DNA from: CALIKS01 sp964440295
GTDB taxonomy: Archaea; Thermoproteota; Nitrososphaeria_A; Caldarchaeales; Calditenuaceae
Direction: 5' to 3'
Length of the DNA stretch: 16,529 nucleotides
NCBI GenBank assembly: GCA_964440295.1
Contig: CAYTRT010000027.1
Span: forward strand, 1 to 16,529
In this document: positions 13,992-16,529 of the stretch, piece after piece
Layout of the letters: every line of letters starts with the position of its first letter
How positions within the stretch are numbered: the stretch's first letter is position 1
The notes under the pieces: generated by a model
What the model was told of the DNA's origin: nothing
Databases searched by the model: none
What the model saw: only the letters and a program-made list of their open reading frames with translations
Position numbers and translations under genes: made by a program

Positions 13992-14440
13992 GTCTTCAGT
14001 GAGTAAACAGAGGGTGGCCAAGTCGATATGTCTATGTATCCTCTAATGAGGTCTTCGAGTAAATACGCTGCCACATGCATAGGTTGATTCAAGTCTTTCT
14101 TTGTCAAAACTTTATAATTACGATCTATGACTAATTCTTCTCCGGGCTCAACTGGACTATCCATCTTTATGGAGTCGCCCGCCTTAACAGGAATAACGTA
14201 AATGTCAGGTGAAACGGAGCCCACTCCCCTGCTAATTAAAACCATCCAGCGCCTCCCTTCGGATGGTTCTAAAACTTTGAGCGTCCCCTCTGTGGAGCTC
14301 GTTGTTCCTGGTCCTCTAACGCTGACTCGGGACGCTCCACATTTCCTGCATTTCCACAATTCGATTACTTTGAGCAGGATCTCGCCGTTAAAAATATTCA
14401 ATAAACCTTCATAAATCATGTCATGCTCCGCACAGCCCAT
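13979..14440 (-). CDS. Short protein with CxxC zinc knuckle, function unknown
   Basis: 153 residues, family not recognised. It has one CxxC at C31-C34 (LWKCRKCGA) after an N-terminal C3 and H6 (GCAEHD); these could bind one zinc together, but a second CxxC is lacking. The middle (about 60-115) is beta-rich (WMVLISRG, DIYVIPVKAGD, GEELVID), and the end is helical (HVAAYLLEDLI). The ATG is preceded by AGGTG at the very end of the upstream metallo-hydrolase gene, 10 bases after whose stop this gene starts, so they form one operon. Its 3' end overlaps the tRNase Z gene by 13 bases on the opposite strand. Confidence 0.7.
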   Translation of the reverse strand: MGCAEHDMIYEGLLNIFNGEILLKVIELWKCRKCGASRVSVRGPGTTSSTEGTLKVLEPSEGRRWMVLISRGVGSVSPDIYVIPVKAGDSIKMDSPVEPGEELVIDRNYKVLTKKDLNQPMHVAAYLLEDLIRGYIDISTWPPSVYSLKTQTR

Positions 14441-14450
14441 ATATCAACAC

Positions 14451-15119
14451 CTACTCCTCTGGCTTAAGTATCTCTACTCTACAGCTCGCCTTGGATTTAA
14501 AGTAATAGGCATCCTTTTCTGAGCCGACAATCTCGCCGTAGTGCATGGGAATCGCTAATTCTGGTTTGATAGCATTTACAGCACTTATAGCTTCGTCTGC
14601 GGTCATGACGTATGTGCCGCTCACCGGTATAAATGCGACATCGATTTTTCCCAGCCTCTTCATCTCTTCGATGAAGTCTGTATCTCCGGTGTGATAAAAC
14701 CTGACACCATCTATCTCAATTACGTATCCTACACCTCCATACTCCCTAGGATGAAAAACAACGCCGGGTGCACGGAATTTATTCACGTTGTAGGCAGGGA
14801 CAGCAGTGTATCGTACCCCCATTAATTCTCCAGTTTTGTCCTGTGAGACGAAAATTTTCTCCCGGGCTTTAACTTGTCTGAGCGCTTCTTTACAGTTTTC
14901 AGAAGCCACAATCACCGTCTTATCAGGCTCCGCAACCTTTCTTACATCATCTACAGAGCAGTGATCAAAATGGTCATGAGTTATGAATACTATATCTGCA
15001 GGGCGCTTCTGTCTAGCTCTAAGCTTGAACGGGTCGATGACTACCTCGATTTTAGGCGTTTTTAACCTAAAGCCATCATGTCCAAGCCAGTAAATCTCTA
15101 CTCCCTTGTAAAGTAGCAT
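14451..15119 (-). CDS. Metallo-beta-lactamase-fold hydrolase, UPF0173/UlaG-like
   Basis: 222 residues, typical for UPF0173 metal-dependent hydrolases. The N-terminus WLGHDGFRLKT is the family's opening strand. Metal motifs: H48-x-H50-x-D52-H53 written as THDHFDH, D146 in FYHTGDTDF, and H193 in IPMHYGE. A further H123 lies in VFHPREYGGVGY. Family members act on lactones, phosphodiester-like or other small substrates; the real substrate is unknown. The start ATG is preceded by GGTGATGG with 3 bases spacing to GGAAG, a very good Shine-Dalgarno site, and an AT-rich TATA-like stretch lies in the 39-base gap to the next gene, so it may also have its own promoter. Together with the following CxxC gene it forms a two-gene unit. 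Confidence 0.88.
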   Translation of the reverse strand: MLLYKGVEIYWLGHDGFRLKTPKIEVVIDPFKLRARQKRPADIVFITHDHFDHCSVDDVRKVAEPDKTVIVASENCKEALRQVKAREKIFVSQDKTGELMGVRYTAVPAYNVNKFRAPGVVFHPREYGGVGYVIEIDGVRFYHTGDTDFIEEMKRLGKIDVAFIPVSGTYVMTADEAISAVNAIKPELAIPMHYGEIVGSEKDAYYFKSKASCRVEILKPEE

Positions 15120-15158
15120 CTTCCATCACCAGTAGTTTTAATAACGCAGAAGATATAT

Positions 15159-15473
15159 TTATTTAATTTCTAATGACCCAGACTCTTGAGAAAGGATGTT
15201 TTCGCTGGTAAGCTTATGCGCAATCATTGTTTCAAGACGCTTCATCCTAATTTGCAACTCTTCTGTCCCGATAAATAACATGTTGAATTCCTCGATCATT
15301 TTTACGAGTCTTAACTTTTTCCCATTTCTCACCTTCTGAAAGATGGCAATAAGACCTAATCTGCAGTTAGGGTTCGGGCAATAAAGCCCAACCGAGTCTG
15401 TATTCGCCTTCATGACTAAGTCGTCTGGAGCCAACTCGTATCCGCAGATACACCGCAACGATTCGTCTCCCAT
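15159..15473 (-). CDS. Small four-cysteine zinc-ribbon-like protein
   Basis: 104 residues, not assigned to a family. C8, C10 (CICGYE) and C32, C37 (YCPNPNC) give a plausible zinc-ribbon at the N-terminus, spaced 21 residues apart. The C-terminal half (about 55-95) is helical and charged (LRLVKMIEEFN, ELQIRMKRLETMIAHKL), possibly a coiled coil or dimer helix. A small regulator or adaptor is possible but not shown. A TATA-like GCTATATATC (about 15505-15514) lies about 30 bases before the ATG. It is divergent from rfcS with a 139-base gap. Confidence 0.65.
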   Translation of the reverse strand: MGDESLRCICGYELAPDDLVMKANTDSVGLYCPNPNCRLGLIAIFQKVRNGKKLRLVKMIEEFNMLFIGTEELQIRMKRLETMIAHKLTSENILSQESGSLEIK

Positions 15474-15504
15474 CTCTAACGATGTTCAAGCTATGAAAAC
15501 TCCG

Positions 15505-15514
15505 ATATATAGCT
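15505..15514 (-). promoter_or_regulatory. TATA-like box for the zinc-ribbon gene
   Basis: GCTATATATC on the minus strand; predicted transcription start near 15485, about 10 bases before the ATG. It is paired with the rfcS promoter on the other strand in the same divergent gap. Confidence 0.4.
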
Positions 15515-15580
15515 ACTTTCGCAGTAAGTCTAAGAGTTATTAGACTAGAATGTTACGCAGGTACCAAATTGAGAGAAACG

Positions 15581-15588
15581 ATAAAAGT
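15581..15588 (+). promoter_or_regulatory. TATA-like box for rfcS
   Basis: ATAAAAGT preceded by GAAACG, a BRE-like purine stretch. Predicted transcription start about 15610, three bases before the ATG at 15613, so rfcS is nearly leaderless. This also argues against the in-frame ATG at 15550, which lies upstream of the promoter. Confidence 0.45.
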
Positions 15589-15612
15589 AAGGGATTAATT
15601 AGTTTAGCCGGT

Positions 15613-16529
15613 ATGACTATTCAAGAAACCATTCCCTGGGTTGAAAAATACCGCCCAAAAACTCTAGACGAGATAATAAATCAAGAAGAAATAATTAGGA
15701 GCCTCAAAACTGTACTCGGGACTAAGGCTGTCCCTCACATGCTTTTTACCGGCCCGCCGGGGGTGGGTAAGACCGCTACTGCTCATGCATTTGCACGTGA
15801 TCTATACGGCGATAGATATATCGATGATGGACACTTCATGGAGATAAACGCCAGCGATGAGAGGGGAATAGACGTCATTCGGGAGAAAGTCAAGACATTT
15901 GCCAGAACTATACCCATGGGTGGAATAGGGTTTAAAATACTACTGCTAGACGAGAGTGATCAACTTACAGCTGATGCTCAACACGCATTCAGAAGAGTGA
16001 TGGAGCAATACTCTACAACCTGTAGGTTCATCTTGGCTGCAAACTACTCTAACCGGATTATTGAGCCCATACAGTCTAGATGCGCTATCTTCAGGTTTAA
16101 ACCAATAAGCCCTGAACACATGATTCAGGCAATTAACAGGGTTGCCGGGCGTGAGGGTCTTAAAATTACTCAAAAAGGACTTACAGCATTGTTTGAAGTC
16201 AGTGAGGGCGACCTTAGAAGGGCCATTAACATGCTTCAGACAGCAGCATCATACAGCACGAATATAGATGAGGACCTAATATATAGAGTCGCGGGCATAG
16301 CCGCCGGGATAGAGGCCAGAAAAATTCTTGAACTATCACTAGCCGGCAAATTTGAGGAGGCCAGAAAATTACTACGAGAAAAATTATATGTTGACGGAAT
16401 CTCCGAAAGAGACCTACTCTCTCAGATGTATAGAGAGTCCTTCTATCTCCCGATAAAGGAGGAAGAAAAACTAAAGTTAATATCACTCATCGGAGAGGTT
16501 GACTATCGTTTATCGCAGGGAGCTACTCC
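15613..16529 (+). CDS. rfcS: Replication factor C small subunit (clamp loader), 3' end missing
   Basis: 305 codons are visible before the window ends; archaeal RfcS proteins are about 320-330 residues, so little is missing unless an intein is present downstream. The N-terminus reads PWVEKYRPKTLDEIINQ, the RFC box I signature. Walker A is GPPGVGKT (47-54), Walker B is LLLDESD (110-116), sensor 1 lies in ILAANYSNRI (140-149), and the SRC motif is S155-R156-C157, which supplies the arginine finger. RfcS pairs with RfcL to open and load the PCNA ring at primer ends. The Walker B box has Ser where DEAD is usual, a mild change that keeps the catalytic acidic pair. No intein is inserted at Walker A, where some archaeal RFC genes carry one. 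Start ATG fits a leaderless promoter. Confidence 0.95.
   Translation, partial: MTIQETIPWVEKYRPKTLDEIINQEEIIRSLKTVLGTKAVPHMLFTGPPGVGKTATAHAFARDLYGDRYIDDGHFMEINASDERGIDVIREKVKTFARTIPMGGIGFKILLLDESDQLTADAQHAFRRVMEQYSTTCRFILAANYSNRIIEPIQSRCAIFRFKPISPEHMIQAINRVAGREGLKITQKGLTALFEVSEGDLRRAINMLQTAASYSTNIDEDLIYRVAGIAAGIEARKILELSLAGKFEEARKLLREKLYVDGISERDLLSQMYRESFYLPIKEEEKLKLISLIGEVDYRLSQGAT

Noticed and set aside
15550..15612. A 21-residue longer start for rfcS (ATG 15550)
   Set aside because: In frame, but it precedes the TATA-like box, and RFC proteins normally begin just before PWVEKYRP.
1..16529. tRNA genes, CRISPR arrays, insertion sequences
   Set aside because: No T-loop-like GGTTCGAATCC box, no regularly spaced repeats, and no transposase motifs were found on reading both strands by eye; a tRNAscan run would settle the tRNA point.

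Overview
The window looks archaeal. It carries the start of a replication factor C small subunit (RfcS), an archaeal-length tRNase Z, a site-2-type membrane protease, TATA-like boxes about 25 bases ahead of starts, leaderless or Shine-Dalgarno-led genes with several TTG starts, and many short cysteine-motif proteins. Gene content suggests the Thermoproteota/TACK side (for example Bathyarchaeia-like lineages). That placement is inference; no rRNA or ribosomal protein gene is present to settle it. I see no tRNA, insertion sequence, CRISPR array or phage gene.

Left part (1-3318): the 3' part of a glycolate-oxidase-type FAD subunit is followed directly by its iron-sulfur partner GlcF. A class V alanine/serine-glyoxylate aminotransferase converges on them. 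Together they suggest oxidation of glycolate (or a similar 2-hydroxy acid) to glyoxylate, then transamination to glycine. A lone helix-hairpin-helix protein (3595-4296) follows.

Middle part (4312-9714): a corrinoid methyl-transfer module on alternating strands. It holds a uroporphyrinogen-decarboxylase-fold methyltransferase (-), an MtaB-type methyltransferase with all three expected zinc ligands (+), a RACo-type reductive activator with an N-terminal [2Fe-2S] domain (-), and an MtaC-type corrinoid protein (+). The likely flow is: MtaB-like enzyme moves a methyl group from a methoxy or methyl compound to the cobamide on the MtaC-like protein; the UroD-fold enzyme takes it on to an acceptor or serves a second substrate; the activator rescues oxidised Co(II). 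The gap before mtaB holds several inverted and direct repeats that could be operators. No methyl-CoM reductase or CoM gene is visible here.

A nuclease-fold-like protein (9767-10453) is followed by a 370-base stretch with no convincing protein gene. This contains a GC-rich, strongly structured region. Its pairing ends, G-U wobbles, a GNRA loop, a TATA-like box and a T-run all point to a minus-strand noncoding RNA of about 200 nt that I cannot assign to a known family. It is the best candidate for something undescribed.

Right part (10824-16529): site-2-type protease, an unidentified 253-residue protein, tRNase Z, then a minus-strand group (short cysteine protein, UPF0173-type metallo-hydrolase, zinc-ribbon-like protein), and finally the 5' part of rfcS running off the window.
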